Positions 48,766 through 63,700 of a stretch of 64,000 nucleotides of DNA are shown in pieces (position 1 is the stretch's first letter; every line of letters begins with the position of its first letter). The position numbers and the translations under genes were made by a program. Source of the stretch: Nymphaea colorata (Eukaryota; Streptophyta; Magnoliopsida; Nymphaeales; Nymphaeaceae); assembly GCF_008831285.2 (NCBI RefSeq), contig NC_045146.1, positions 3,126,001 through 3,190,000 on the forward strand, written 5' to 3'. The notes under the pieces were generated by a model. The model saw nothing but the letters and a program-made list of their open reading frames with translations. It had not been told where the DNA came from and ran no database searches.

Positions 48766-51700
48766 TCAGCTGTCACTCCAGTTTGAGTCGTCATCAGCTC
48801 CATCGTCGCTACCCACACAAGCCTGTTCAAGAAATCGAGAGAGGAACAGTTGGAAAATCAGTAACGAGTCGACAATAGTGCTGAGATCAGGCCACTCCCC
48901 ATTTGAATTGCCAGGCGATGTGGACCATAGATCTAGTCCAGAGAGTGTTTTCAGTGTCCACATAAGACCAGTGACAAAGGGATGGAGATCAACTCCCCAG
49001 TTGAGTCGCACAGGGATAAGGACCACATGTTTACTTCTGCCAGAGTTGTTAGTGCCACTGGCAACCAGATGAAGGGCTCTCCTGGCTGGGTGACTTAAGT
49101 GATGGGTGGAACCCTGTTCTCTACTCGTTGACAACGTAGAGGAAGGAATTAAAAGGAAAAAAGAAAAGTGGGAAAGTGATAAAAAGTAGAAGAAATTAAC
49201 AGGAGATTTACTGAACCTGGCGGATTGCATTTGCTTTCTCCAAAATGGCTGCAACATTGACGTTGGTTGTAGGTCTTGGAGAAGAAAAGTTAGGCCTAGT
49301 TGCAATTGTTCGCTTCAAATTGAATGACTGGAACAACAAAAAAGAAAAGGTCAGCGATCTCTCTACTAAAGACCATCCATCGAAAGCTCTGATAAAACCC
49401 TGGAAAATGGAAAGTTGTAACTGGCAACACAAAAGAATACTTATGAAACTTGGAATATAAAAATGTGGCCTATTAGTTCTCTTGCGAAACTCTCCCTCTC
49501 TCCCTCTGTGTACATGTGCAGCAGAGGGATGACTCAAATAAGTTGCATAAACCTGAAGGATACTTCCAGAAAACAAGGAAATCATTTCTAAAAACAGTAA
49601 AAAATAAATAAGAACACTGTAACTCATTTGAGTTGGACTGGACTGGAACCAATGGGTAGTCCAAAGGCTCCAAATGCTTTTTGGGTCGTTTAAAGTAATT
49701 TTTTGATATAGATGAGAGAATGATGCCATCAACAAGGCCAAGCCTAAAAATTTCAAGTGCGCCTCTTAAGATTCTCTATCATTCATTTTACATTATGCTC
49801 GTGAAACATACTCATTATTAGGAATTGAACATTGTTAATCTTAAATGTCAATGGCTGTATATAGTTGAAAAATATATAGCTCAATCAACAACTGAAAACT
49901 GATGTATATGTTTTGTGATCTTCTTCCTTGGAATTTTGATTATGTCCATAGTGTGGCAGCCCAAACTCGTTCAAATTACTGGGTAAATCTTCTGACCCCT
50001 TGCCAAGTGCTAGGTGATCCAAGTAGGACTAATGCACTTGTTAACTATGGTAGGAACTCTTTTGTGAGCAGTATAAATGTTGATTTTTCCAAAGCAATGA
50101 GAAATGATCTCTCTCGAATTCAGGTCTCCTAATTCTTATACAGAAGGGCAATTCATAAACCAGTTTAGACTTTAGTGCACAGGAAACAGATCCACGTACT
50201 TCCAGTGGAATATTGCTAGGAAGAACAGAACTAGGAAGTGATGAGAAATTCAAGCAAGAAGTGAGCATCTCCAAGATTGATGTGCAGCATGACCGATACA
50301 AACTAGAAGCACTGGGGAAGTGTGCTTCTATTCTGTTTTTCTGGTACAGCATTCTATAACCTCTTTAGATGCTATTGATAATATGCAGCTAAAACTTACA
50401 GTAAACTTTTGAACACTTATATCAGCATCATTTTTTATCTTATTCTTGTTCATTTGATGAAAGGAGTGCACCTTAAGTATGCCACTACAACTAGAGACAC
50501 AAGCTAGAGGTGCAAAGTGGCTTGCACATAACTGGATTTAACAGTTTCTGACTGGACTTCCCAAGCTCCAAAGTCAATTCAATGTCTAACACATTACTAG
50601 AAAAAGTACAAACATTATAAAAATGTGTGCAATCTTTTAACATTTAAAACTCTTCGCTTATCAAACTGCTGCTGCATTATGATGTTTGCACTGTAGATAT
50701 GGAATCTCCAACAGAAAAAGAATAAAGAAAAATCATATGTATGAAGATAACACAGACCTTGGCTCGAATTTGTTCTAAAAATGAATCTCTTTCATCCGGT
50801 TGAGGGATGCTTGTGCTTCTATTTAATGATGTGGCTTGCTTCACCTGCACAATACACAGGTTTGAGAAGTAAAAGAAAAAAGTCAATGCACTAGAAAATT
50901 AGAAAAAAGAAAGGAGAAGAAAACTGAAAATGGAGACTACCATTCCCTTGTCATGAGAAACACCAGATTCTACTGACAAAGTGGGCTTGGATTGACAAGG
51001 ATCAACAGCTTCTAAAACTGGGACTCCAAGTGGCTGGCTGACACAGACAAGCTGACAGGTTTCTTGACCTTTGACTGAAGAAGCAGGGGATTTGATGTGC
51101 TTGGATTGTGGCTGCTGCAAAGGAGGGACAGGCACCAAGAAGGGTTCCTTTTGTCCTGAATCTTCTTTCTCTTGCAATTGACCCTTAGAAAACTGAAAGG
51201 TGGAAGTAGCATGACCTACTGATTTAGCTGCTGAGCTTTTTCTTGATCTTGAACCATTGTGGTGGGACTCATATTGAGGATCCGGTTCAGCTTGATTACC
51301 GTTTGTTTCCTCAATCCCTGCAAAACTAGAAATTGAGGCAGCTGAGGAAATTCTACGTAAACCGTCATATAAGTCATCTTTTCTTCCAGTTACTCCATTC
51401 TGTTCCCAATGTTCAGAGTTTGACTCTGAGTCTTGACTAAACATGTCTTCTGAGAAATTGAGAGATGGTTTGCAGAATGTATCATCATCCGAATCAATTT
51501 CACTATCCACCTGCCTTGACACTATTGACTCTTCAACTAAAGGCATGCTCTGGGAGTTATTGCGCATTAAAGAAAGAAAACGGAATTCCCTGATGGTACC
51601 TTTCTGATCACTTTCCCTGAGTGGAACGATGGGTTCATTGTCCAGTTTCAGCATGGAGCCCTCCAAGTCATTCATGGGGTGAAATGATATTTTCATATGC

Positions 51701-54700
51701 TCTAATGGAGGAGATGAACAGTTGGACCAATGAGAATTGGGGGAATCTGAATGCCTTGGAGATCCTCGTTCATAACTAGTTTCTTCAATGAACGCAGGTT
51801 TGGGACTGATTTTCATATGAGAGGGCTGACCAATTTTTTCATCCTTCTGTTTTTTTGGCATTTCAGCTGTCGTGTCAATGGGAGTGTATCTGTCTGACAA
51901 CTTTGAACCAGTCTTGCCCCTTGATCTATCGGATTGTTCAAGTTGATCAACCAATGGTTCTGTCTGGAAGCCATTTATATGATCACTAGATATGGATACA
52001 ATTGATTGGACCTCTCTGCTAGAAAGTAATGGTAGGTCGTTCCTGGAACACAAAATGTTCTCTTTCTCTAGCTTCGTCCCTTTCACATTGTTATACTCCT
52101 CAAACTTTACAGATGACTCAGCAGCAGCAAAGCTCCGAGAAGTTTTCTCAAAGAATCCATCATGTTGCTGCAGGTGATGGTTCTCAAACTTAACTGAATC
52201 TGAGTCAGTCGTGTAAGTTTTTTTTTGAACCAACTCATCAAAATGCACCCCAGGAACGTCAGCATGATTCATATGCTCAGGTAACCTGCTCAACTCACTT
52301 CCAGGAGTGGCTTTCTGTGATAACACATTCAGTTCTCTTTCTGTTTGGGGCTTCTGTGGTTTTTCCATGATATATCTAGTGCCATTAGATGGCTGTGCAT
52401 TGTTCTCATTTGAAAGGTCAGAATGGGTAACTGCACCGGACTCATATAGAGGAGCTTCATAACTTGCTTCAGGTGCCTTAGTAGTTGCAAAATCTGGAGG
52501 CTTTGATGGTTGAAGCCCTTTATTGTCATTTGAAAGGTCAGAATAGGTAACTGCACGAGATGCATATAGAGGAGCTTCATAACGTGCTTCAGGTGCATTG
52601 GTAGTAGCACTAAAATCTGGAGGCTTTGATGGTTGACGTACTTTATTGTTTTCATTTGAAAGGTCGGAATGGGTAACTGCACGAGATTCATATAGATGAG
52701 CTTCATAACGTGCTTCAGGTTCCTTAGTAGTTGCACTAAAATCTGGAGGCTTTGATGGTTGAAGCCCCAAAAGGCCTCCATTAGTCCAGAAATTGAAAGC
52801 TGCCTGAGGTAATTTAACCAAAGTTGATTCTGTGGAAATGCATGAATCAGTCACAGCAATATTGGATGATTCCATTTGTTTGTCAGAAAGAGCAGGAGCA
52901 GCTGCATGCTCATCCACAGTGGAGTTGGAAATGGTCTCCTTTGTCATTTCGACATCGGGTGCAGTATAGTCTTCATTTTCGAACACATCAAAGACAGGAA
53001 TTCCAGGAACATTGTTATCTGGAAGGCCACCCTCGGAGAGATCTTCAAGTAATTCTTTGTCAGGTAAGCTTGGAGGGACAGTGGGAGTCTCAACATCAGA
53101 ATGTCCTGAACTGCAAGGAGGCACTTCAACCTCATCAGAATGCCCTGAAGTGCCAGGAGGGAACTCTTCAACATCAGAATGGTCAGAAGTGCAAGGTGGG
53201 AGTTCTTTAACATCAGACTGATCAAAATGGCAAGGAGGGACTTCTTGCTCATTTATTCCTGATTTCACCTCCAGTACATGAAAGGACTTCTGGAATTGAA
53301 CTTCCTGCTTCATCCTACCTTCAGAATCCGTCTCAACTTCTGATTCTATGGTGTTAAGTGCATCAACATAGTTATCTCCCTCACTAGCTACATCAGTGTT
53401 CTGGCTTTCACCACCACATGACTCTGGTTTTTTTTCATCTTGAACTACTAGTTCATACTGCTCGACATTGCCATTAACAAGTAGATCCTCCTCTAGATTA
53501 AAGTTAGGAATTCCTGCTTGTCTGTCTACAGCAGCTTTACGTTCATCCTTGACACCATTGAGGCCTGAATAAGTGGCAGGTTTCTGAACTTCTGTCTTCT
53601 CATCCCAAGTAACAGGCAGTGGCTCAGGGTTGCTTAACCTATATTGTGATCCGTGAAGAACTTTGTTTTCTACATCTGATTTGGGTAAATGTAGATCACC
53701 AGAAATTTCAAAATTTCCAACATTTGAAAGTGGAGTTAATGCATTTTCTCCTTTTTTTCTGTGTCCAGATGTTGGATTTACAATCAAATGTTCCATGTAG
53801 CTTATTTTGGTTCCTGAAGTAAATGATTGGGATCTGCTTCCCTTTTTGAACTTAGACCTTGTGTCATATGTTCCCATATCTTCACCACTATGATTTTGCT
53901 CATCAAAATCCAGTGTGTAAAACATCCTGCAGTAACCATGTTTTTGTCAAACCCCTATAGATGAATATGTGCATACACACCTGGCCACCACACCACAAAC
54001 AGAAGATAAATAAAAGCAAACCTGCTATAACTTCGAGACAAGCTAGAATCCAAAACTTCCCCACTCCTCTGTCTTCTTGATTTTCTCTGAAGAATAAGAG
54101 ATGAAACAATAAGGAAATAGATAAGTACAGCCATCATGCTTGAAAGACAAAAGATTTACTAGCAACTAGGAGGATAGCTGAAAAGGATGAGGGCCTTGAA
54201 TAATGAATAAAATGAAGTTAACTTGGCTAAATAGTTAATGGCAACAGTCACCCACATTAACAGTATTAACTATTAAGCATACAGCTTCCCACACAAACAA
54301 TGCCCTTCCCCACCAAAAGAAAAGAATCTAATTCATAAAATGACCTAGGAGATCCAAGATTTACATTGAGATGAGGTTGAAAGATTTTAAAGTTACAATT
54401 CCAAGAAGGCAATGCATTATGACAACAGATATGAAATCAAATAGAAAAAAATTAAATGTAGAAACCTTGGTCATGATATAAACATATTTAATAAATATGT
54501 ACCTATTAAAATAAGATCCTGAATCACCAATCATTCCAAAAGCATGTTAACTGTCCCCAACGTTCTAAATATAACCATAACACATTGCTTTTAGACTTTT
54601 GATACAAATTTCATGGTAGTGCTACAGTTTATAGCTTTATATCTTCAAGAGATTATTACTTAAAGGTTAAACCCATATGAAGAAATGCATCATTCTCAGT

Positions 54701-56063
54701 CTTCTATGACATGATTCTGCACCATAAAGTTTATTTAAGGCAATATGCTGCTGAAAGTATTAATGCTGGCAGTGAAGTTCAGAAAAGATCAACCATAAAA
54801 ACCAAGGATTCTTGAGAAAAATAATCAGTTTCAGAAGTGCTAGCTTTGTCTCAGTCCAAGTCCTGGATAATGTATACCTTGCTTTTTGTGGTCTTCTTTT
54901 CACGTTTGACTTTTTCTGCTTTCATCAGTTCCGAGGTAGCCCATTCCATCTTAAAGAATGATGGATCTGAATATCTCTTTAAACAGGCACCTGCTCCTGC
55001 AGCATCAAACCTGATAAAAGAAATGCCATGAGCAAATGTGCTTGTGCACCTGGACATTTATATGCTTTGTCTATTAGAATGTAAATTGCTAAAATAAAGA
55101 CGGAGCATCCAAAAGGGTACTTGTCAAGCAGGAATAGTCGAGGTGGACCGCGACATTCTTCATAAGCATCCATAATAAATCCAGGCATGTCACCTCGACT
55201 CAGATGGTTTTGTTCTGTTCGGATGCTAGTATGCCAATCTGAACCTGTAGTCAAGTATATTCTATGAGAGAATAGCATTACTAAGGCAAGGCAATGAATT
55301 CGAAAACATATGAAAGGAAAGAGAACAAAATATTAAAATGAAGAATGCTAGAACAACCAAAGCATGGTAGGACTTTTTTCATCTGTTACACCACTGCACC
55401 AGATTGACAAACTTGGTTTCTGGCCTGGTGGCATAACCCCGAGACTAGATATCTTGTCCCAAGGGCCTACGCCTTCTTCTTCTCATGCAAGGGGTTGATG
55501 AACATGCAAACTGAATCAGCAACTGACCTCCCACCAGTCGCTGGCTCAGCTAAACCAAAACCCTTAGGGTGTGATAAGAAAAAGCTTGGTGAAGTCCTTT
55601 TGTATTGAAGAGTAACAATTAATTCCATCGCATGAATGTGAAAATATGATTTTAATAGTGTTAAAATAATTTTGGCTGAACATACAGACGGTCCTTGTTT
55701 ATATAGTGAACTATCTTACCACATCTTCAGACACTCCGTTCAGTATGTACATCTTTGTTGAGATGACATGTCACTTGGACACTGCCAGGACATTCCATGA
55801 GTACAATTTAAACTGCTGGATAACCTGATCACCAGCTTTATCTATTTTTAAATTGTTTTGGAGTTTATTTTGCATTTTTTGTTCGGGAATATGTGAATAA
55901 AAATGAATTTTTTGGACTAATTATGAGCCATCAGGTGCCACATGTAAACTTATATTTTCAAAATCAAAGTACTAATTGTAGTTCACTTTTATGAAACAAC
56001 ATCTTTACATTCAACTTAAATTCAATGGCTCATAATCAATCTACATGGTCTTCATATTTACTT

Positions 56064-56106
<43 letters not shown>

Positions 56107-56107
56107 G

Positions 56108-56139
<32 letters not shown>

Positions 56140-57775
56140 ATAGAGAGAGAGAGTGTGTGTCTGTGTACATGATTGCATTCGTATAGCAGAATGTTACAAG
56201 GCACGCCTTTGTGCAAGACCCAAAAGAACATTACAGGATATGAATATTCCCACCCTCTTTATACCATTCTTCTCTATGTGTCCTCTCGTGCCTCCTTTAT
56301 TCATGCTTCGGACTATACACATACCATGTAAATTAAGTTCTTTACATAAAACCACCAAAACTAAGAAACTTTTCCAAGCGTCAAATCCTTACTCCTCACA
56401 CATCAATAATAGGCAAACAGAAAAAACTTGTTGCATATTTTTAGATTTATTATGCGTGCCAAATAATTTAATCATTTTAAATGGTTCATGGTTCTCCTGT
56501 TTCAAGCAAAGATGTTTGGTAGTAGGACGAGACCCAAATCTTATCACTGATTGATACTACCACAAACACAGAGAAAGGGAAAAATAAAAGAAAAGTAAAC
56601 AATCGCATACAGACAACGGAGAACTAAGCTATGCATGTCCATGAGAAGTCTTTTTTGAAAGCTATTAGGTGAAAACTCATAAATTGTAGAAGATAATACA
56701 AACCCAAAACTGCACTTGCCATGTGAGTGAATTAAGCTAAGATATCAGTAAAATACAGAACTAATTTCAGAGGCTTATGTAAAGATGTATTAGGTAAAGT
56801 TCATATAAGTAGCAGAAGATAGTGCACGACTTGAAACCACACCTGCTGTGTAGGCAAAATGTATATGGTTAGTCTGGGCTAACGCAGCCTTCTCAACGGA
56901 AGGAAGTCCTGCCTCCAAGTGCTTTACACGCATCATCATGTCCTGGCCCCTTGAAGCAGTGGCCATCACTTGGTCATGTAAATCATGAAAAATTTCAGCA
57001 GCAAACCTAGACGAGGTAAAAAAAAAAAAACACACACACACACACAGATTAGACAGCACATAAAAATGGACGCCAAGCAAGTGTCGAGAAACATTTTAGG
57101 AGATGATTCAAGACTCAAAGGGAAAACATGAAAGACCTCGGCAAATGAATCTGGAATTTGACATCCAAGATATGAGACGTTGTTCAAAAAGCAAACTCAA
57201 GTATGTTATTTCATAATTTGAGCCATGAAAGACCTCTTTAGACCAACATCAACAAGCACAGAATACCCGTCTGAACATTACAATCATTAAAAGAAAAAGT
57301 ATAGCATCTACCACAAAATTTCCAACTACAATGACTCAGTTCATAGTGTTCTAATCACTCGGTGTGCATTAAAGAATTGATGGGCATATAACGAAGATCT
57401 GCAAGATTTGGAGAACTGCATGGCAATTAGGATTCAAGTAAGCAGATTAGGAGTAATTCGCTGATTATAAAAATGAACTTCACTAGGAATCCTCCGATCA
57501 ATGAGTCTCAAATCTAGGTAAAGAAATTACCAAAAGGAAACAAGAAGCAAAAAACAAGGAAAAGAAGAGACTGATCCTACAATGCGGACAAGATCGGACA
57601 GGTTAGGCTCAGAAACTCACTCCGCAAGATCGCCTAGCTGCCGCAGGACCCCAACAAGTCCAGCGACAGCCACGCCCTCCAGAAGAGCCTTCGGGTCATC
57701 CTTCTCGGCCGCCCTGTAGAGGTCAGGATCTCCCAAACCATACTCATTCCTCACCTCCAACCGAACGAGCGGCAT
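48766..57775 (-). CDS. SCAR: SCAR/WAVE family protein, activator of Arp2/3 actin nucleation (9 exons)
   Basis: SCAR proteins are the actin-nucleation-promoting subunit of the WAVE complex; their C-terminus binds G-actin and Arp2/3 at the cell cortex and shapes trichomes, pavement cells and root hairs. Exons in coding order: 57621-57775, 56843-57006, 55121-55244, 54878-55010, 54022-54086, 50941-53926, 50758-50844, 49217-49327, 48766-48822. They total 3882 nt, 1293 residues plus TGA, with consistent phases and GT-AG introns. Residues 1-190 are the SCAR homology domain ([58 protein letters not shown]). The WH2 motif is at about 1228-1245 ([18 protein letters not shown]), the connector at 1260-1275 ([14 protein letters not shown]), and the acidic end carries Trp1290 (DDDSNWSDS). 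The middle exon, low in complexity as usual, holds two tandem repeat blocks. It is SCAR2-like in size; the exact paralogue is uncertain. Confidence 0.95.
52393..52761 (-). repeat. Three tandem 40-codon repeats inside the SCAR large exon
   Basis: Residues about 603-725 are three copies of a unit starting [12 protein letters not shown], continuing (E/A)[16 protein letters not shown], and closing HSDLSNENN. Copies differ by a few residues and small in-frame indels. The DNA repeats are also clear, so the expansion is fairly recent. Confidence 0.9.
53086..53241 (-). repeat. Four short tandem repeats (about 13 codons) inside the SCAR large exon
   Basis: Residues about 443-494 carry four units of the form VPPC..(D/G)[54 protein letters not shown]. 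The unit is acidic and Pro/Cys-bearing. Confidence 0.9.
55245..56842 (-). other. SCAR intron 2 (1.6 kb) with microsatellites
   Basis: It separates HFAYTAG from [10 protein letters not shown]. It contains a (CT)n tract (about 56066-56104), CA and (TA)n tracts (about 56107-56139) and GA/GT runs to about 56162. No coding sequence was recognised in it. Confidence 0.75.
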
Positions 57776-58559
57776 GGCGTCCCCTCCCAGCAGACACTAA
57801 AATGCAAAACTCCTTTCCCTTTCCTCTTCCTCGCGCATCCTGCGTTTCTTAAGCGACACTCTAGAGCGGTTCTCTCTGAGAAAAGTCTAGCGGGACTCAG
57901 GTTCCTCCCTCCGCCTTCAGCGGGCTCGGAATTGAGCATTCAAAGAAATATGGACTATTTTCTCAACCTGAAGCTCTTTACTGAAATGCTGCAGCTTCCA
58001 GCGAACCAAGAATCGAGTCTTAGACGATTGATGCTATCCGAGAGCTCGGATCGAGTTTTTCTGAAGCTTGTTCCCCACAGCTAGAACCCAATCAGATGCT
58101 CGTGGACACTAATGTTTCGAGGGAGCTCCAAGTCGAGCCCTCAGGACGATTGCCGCTTTCGGAGTGCTTGGAACCAGCTTTTTGATACTCCGAGAGCTCC
58201 AAATCGGCCTTTTAAACACAGCGTCGAAACAGGAAAACCGACGATCAAGACTTCCCGGAGATTGAAGCCCACAGAGAGCCCGGAATCGAGTCTTCTTCGA
58301 AATTGTCCTTCTCAGGGAGCTCAGAACCTTGCAGTCGCTCTCTTGTAGCGCAATGCTACCAGACTCCAGAGCAGTACTGAGATCCACGTTTACGGAGATC
58401 TCAACAGCTCTCTGTCGCTCTCTCTGAGAGGAGAAGTGCGTGGAGTCTGTTCTAGAGAAGAGAAGGTCGGTGGAGAGCTTTCATGGCGGGTGGAGGTTTG
58501 GTGATCGACCCCCGCACCACACCTAATCCTCCACTACAACACTCCTCTCTCTCTCTCTC

Positions 58560-58560
<1 letters not shown>
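57776..58560 (-). promoter_or_regulatory. SCAR 5' flank and leader, GC-richer, with a recurrent 20-bp motif
   Basis: The stretch upstream of the SCAR ATG is richer in G+C than its surroundings. It repeats a motif like GAGAGCTC(C/G)GAATCGAGTC: near 57923, 58039, 58121, 58191, 58276 and 58315, plus a partial near 58003. A CT microsatellite follows at 58546-58560. Open frames on both strands are short and unrelated to known proteins. No TATA box was fixed. Role as leader or promoter is inferred from position. Confidence 0.4.
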
Positions 58561-60690
<2,130 letters not shown>

Positions 60691-61009
60691 TTTTGTTGAT
60701 TTTTCACATATATATAAAGACGAAAAAGGACGTGAGGAGTACATTTAGCTGGTGGCGGTTCACACTTCACAGGGAAAGCCTTCGACGTTCTCGCTATTTG
60801 CTTAAAGAGTGCGGCCTTCAGCTTTTATCTCTGAGAAAAGAGACACAGAGGGACAGAAGCAAAGTAGAAAGTTGAAGTCCCCTCGACTCGATCCTCTTGT
60901 CTTCCACAATATATATATATAAAATATAATTGCTTCCTTCTTTCTCGCCAGTTGCTACAAAACGTCAAGTATTGCTTCCGTTGTTTTCTGGCTCCGCCAT
61001 CGCCTTCAA

Positions 61010-61174
61010 ATGAATATCTGAGATCTTTTGCGTTCCGAGTCCTTCTCCTGCACGCATGTGCCTGACGACAAGCCGGCGTCGTCCTTCTCCATGTCCGCCT
61101 TGATCAACGGCGAACGCTGGAAGTCATGAGTCGTCTCACACCAGCGTGTACGTGAAGGAGGAAAAAAAGATGTC

Positions 61175-61205
<31 letters not shown>

Positions 61206-61215
61206 CCCCACAAAA
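61010..61215. other. GC-rich island with a GCGTCT hexamer repeat
   Basis: A GC-rich block in AT-rich DNA. It contains about five copies of GTCTGC/GCGTCT (61166-61206). The minus strand is open for about 45 codons through HDFQRSPLIKADMEKDDAGL up to a TGA at 61010, but has no start, family match or splice partner. It could be a gene fragment captured by a transposon or the leader of a gene outside the window. Confidence 0.25.
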
Positions 61216-61916
61216 AAGACTAAAGAGAAGCCCGTATGTCCGGCCATGTGCCTCTTTCCCCGGTGGGCATACACATTATTTTAAAAAAAATTGTTTTTTT
61301 AAGTTTTAAATGACCATTTAATTTATCGCATTTCAATTCCTGTGGCCAAAGGTCTGGTTTTCCACCAACTGGAAAAAGGAGTCATTTTTTTTATATTACC
61401 AGGCTCACGTTCACTGACAACTGTCAAACACAGAAATCAGGTCATCAAACGCTTCTGCTTTGAATTATATAAGTCTCTGTACGTAACTTTTCATGTTATT
61501 CATTCCAGTCGGGAAGCTTCTTGTTTTTTTTTTCTTTCACAAGAAAATGGGTTTCCCTGTCCTTGTGCTTATTCTGATTGACTTTTTACCTAGAGCTGAA
61601 GCATAACAACAAAATAAGCCCTTATTTTAAAGTTTCCATGAGAAATAAAATTCTTGGTCACAAATTAGAGACCTCTAAATGAAAATTTTCTTTTTCGTTT
61701 GATTAATAATAACTAAATTTTCAAGGGTTTTGCATACCTTGGGATTCTTTCCGTAAATAAAACAAAGATTGAGGCATATTTATCTATCTCAACTTTTGAG
61801 GTAGATTCATGAAACAGTTACAAATTGTTTCGTGTGTCAAATGGAGGAACAGTGCATAAGTGTTAAGCATGGGCATCAGGTTGGCGCGACTTGTTATAGT
61901 ATTTATAATCATCAGC

Positions 61917-62714
61917 ATGTCATAGTTAAGCATGAACATCGGGTTGGCCCGGCTCAGCCCAATAACGAGTAGGGCCCAGGCCGACCCAACTTCCAAAAGC
62001 AGGGCCTGGACCCTAGCCAGGCCCCACTCGAAAAACTCGAGCCCGACCTCAGTCCGGCCAGATTAAATTTAAAAATATATTTTTAATATAAAATAATATA
62101 CAAATATAATTAATTATAATAAAACATTATAAATATATATAATAAAAATTTAAAAAACCAATTATCAGGCTCGAATCGAGCTTATTAGGCCCACTCGAGT
62201 CAGCCCGATAAATTATAGGGCCAGGTGCCGAGGCAGCGGCCCGGCCCCTTGCCTAGCTTTAATTATAGTCCCTTCCAACCTTAACTAGTTTGTTGAACAG
62301 TAGTATGTCATAGTTAAGCATGGGCATCGGGTTGGCCCGGCTCAGCCCAATAACGAGTCGGGCCCAAGCCGACCCAACATCCAAAAACAGGGCCGGGGCC
62401 CTAGCCAGGCCCGACTCGAAAAACCCGAGCCCGACCTCAGCCAGATTAAATTTAAAAATATATTTTTAATATAAAATAATATACAAATATAATTAATTGT
62501 AATAAAACATTATAAATATATATAATAAATAATAAAAATTTAAAAACCAATTATCAGGCTCGAATCGAGCTTATCAGGCTCGAATCGAGCTTATCAGGCC
62601 CACTCGAGCTGGCCCAATAAATTACAGTGTCAGGTGCCGAGGCAGTGGCCCGGCCCATTGCCCAGCTTTTAGTTATAGTCTCTTCCAACCTTAACTAGTT
62701 TGTTGAACAGTAGA
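61917..62714 (+). repeat. Recent tandem duplication, period 388 bp
   Basis: Copy 1 (61917-62304) and copy 2 (62305-62714) are nearly identical from ATGTCATAGTTAAGCATG to TTTGTTGAACAGTAG. Each has GC-rich ends with GGGTTGGCCCGGCTCAGCCC and GCGGCCCGGCCC around an AT-rich core. Copy 2 has an extra 20-bp CAGGCTCGAATCGAGCTTAT. A partial third start lies at 61861-61900. Confidence 0.9.
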
Positions 62715-63099
62715 ATAACCATCATTACCTGTCTTCCAATAAAAACTTTGCATAGTTACTATCTCCGTTGCCAATTTGGCTTTTAAATTTAGTTTTTTTG
62801 TATTATCCACTTTACGCCCTTGGATGAATTTTTTGGCCAACTAAAAGTATACACAAAACATGTGAAACGAAAATTAACAAGAAAAGGAATTAATATTTTG
62901 AAAAATATATTAGAATTAATATTTTGAAAAATATATGACGAAAATGGGTAGAGAAGATAGCGCTGAAAAATGATACATGAGTTGGAAGGAAACAAGTATA
63001 ATCTCATTCATCACTAGGCATCGATGCAACCTTAAAACCTTAAAAAAGAGCTCTTCTCTCACTTGCCTCAAATTGGAAAATTAAGTAAATTAAAAGACA

Positions 63100-63556
63100 G
63101 ACGAAGTAGGGTTTTGATATGATAAGTTGAGTTCATTGGGCTGGCCCAAGGCTCAACAAAGTTGGGCTTGAGCTGACCCAAAGCCTTTGGCAGCAGTCCA
63201 AGCTCTGCATGCTTAGTTATTGGACCAGACCAAACCATCAACTTCCGGATATCAACCATTATTTGAAACTCTTAATTTCATTTTTTAATATCTCAAAAAC
63301 ACAAATTGATGTATCAGATTTTTTAAGAGAGCTATTAGTGACACACAAAAAGTCTTTAAGAGAGCCATAAGCCATGCACCAAAAGTTTGTGTGTCGGCGT
63401 CACGTAAATATATATATATATATATGAAGAGAGAGAGAGAGAGAGATTAAGAGAAAGGAAAAAAAGAAAAAAATAATAAAAAATATAGAGAAATGATTTT
63501 TAAATCGGTGGGGTCGAGCCCCCAATGCCTAGTTCTCGGGCTAGTCTGACCTAGTA

Positions 63557-63600
<44 letters not shown>

Positions 63601-63700
63601 CCTACCCGAGTGTCAAATAGACAGCCCAAGCTCGACCCATCATGGGCTAGGTCCCCCACTATCCATCGGGTACTGGGGCCTGTTGCCCACCCTTACCTAA
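63100..63700. repeat. GGCCCAAGC-rich dispersed repeat with poly-T(40)
   Basis: Blocks such as GGGCTGGCCCAAGGCTCAAC and CAAGCTCGACCCATCATGGG resemble the GC-rich ends of the 61.9-62.7 kb duplication. A TA/GA microsatellite lies at about 63409-63447 and an uninterrupted T40 at 63559-63598. Confidence 0.5.

Noticed and set aside
50881-53925. Plus-strand and alternate-frame open frames inside the SCAR large exon (for example 52824-53210, 52329-52781, 52944-53252)
   Set aside because: Shadows of the long SCAR exon; repeated codons give repetitive pseudo-proteins.
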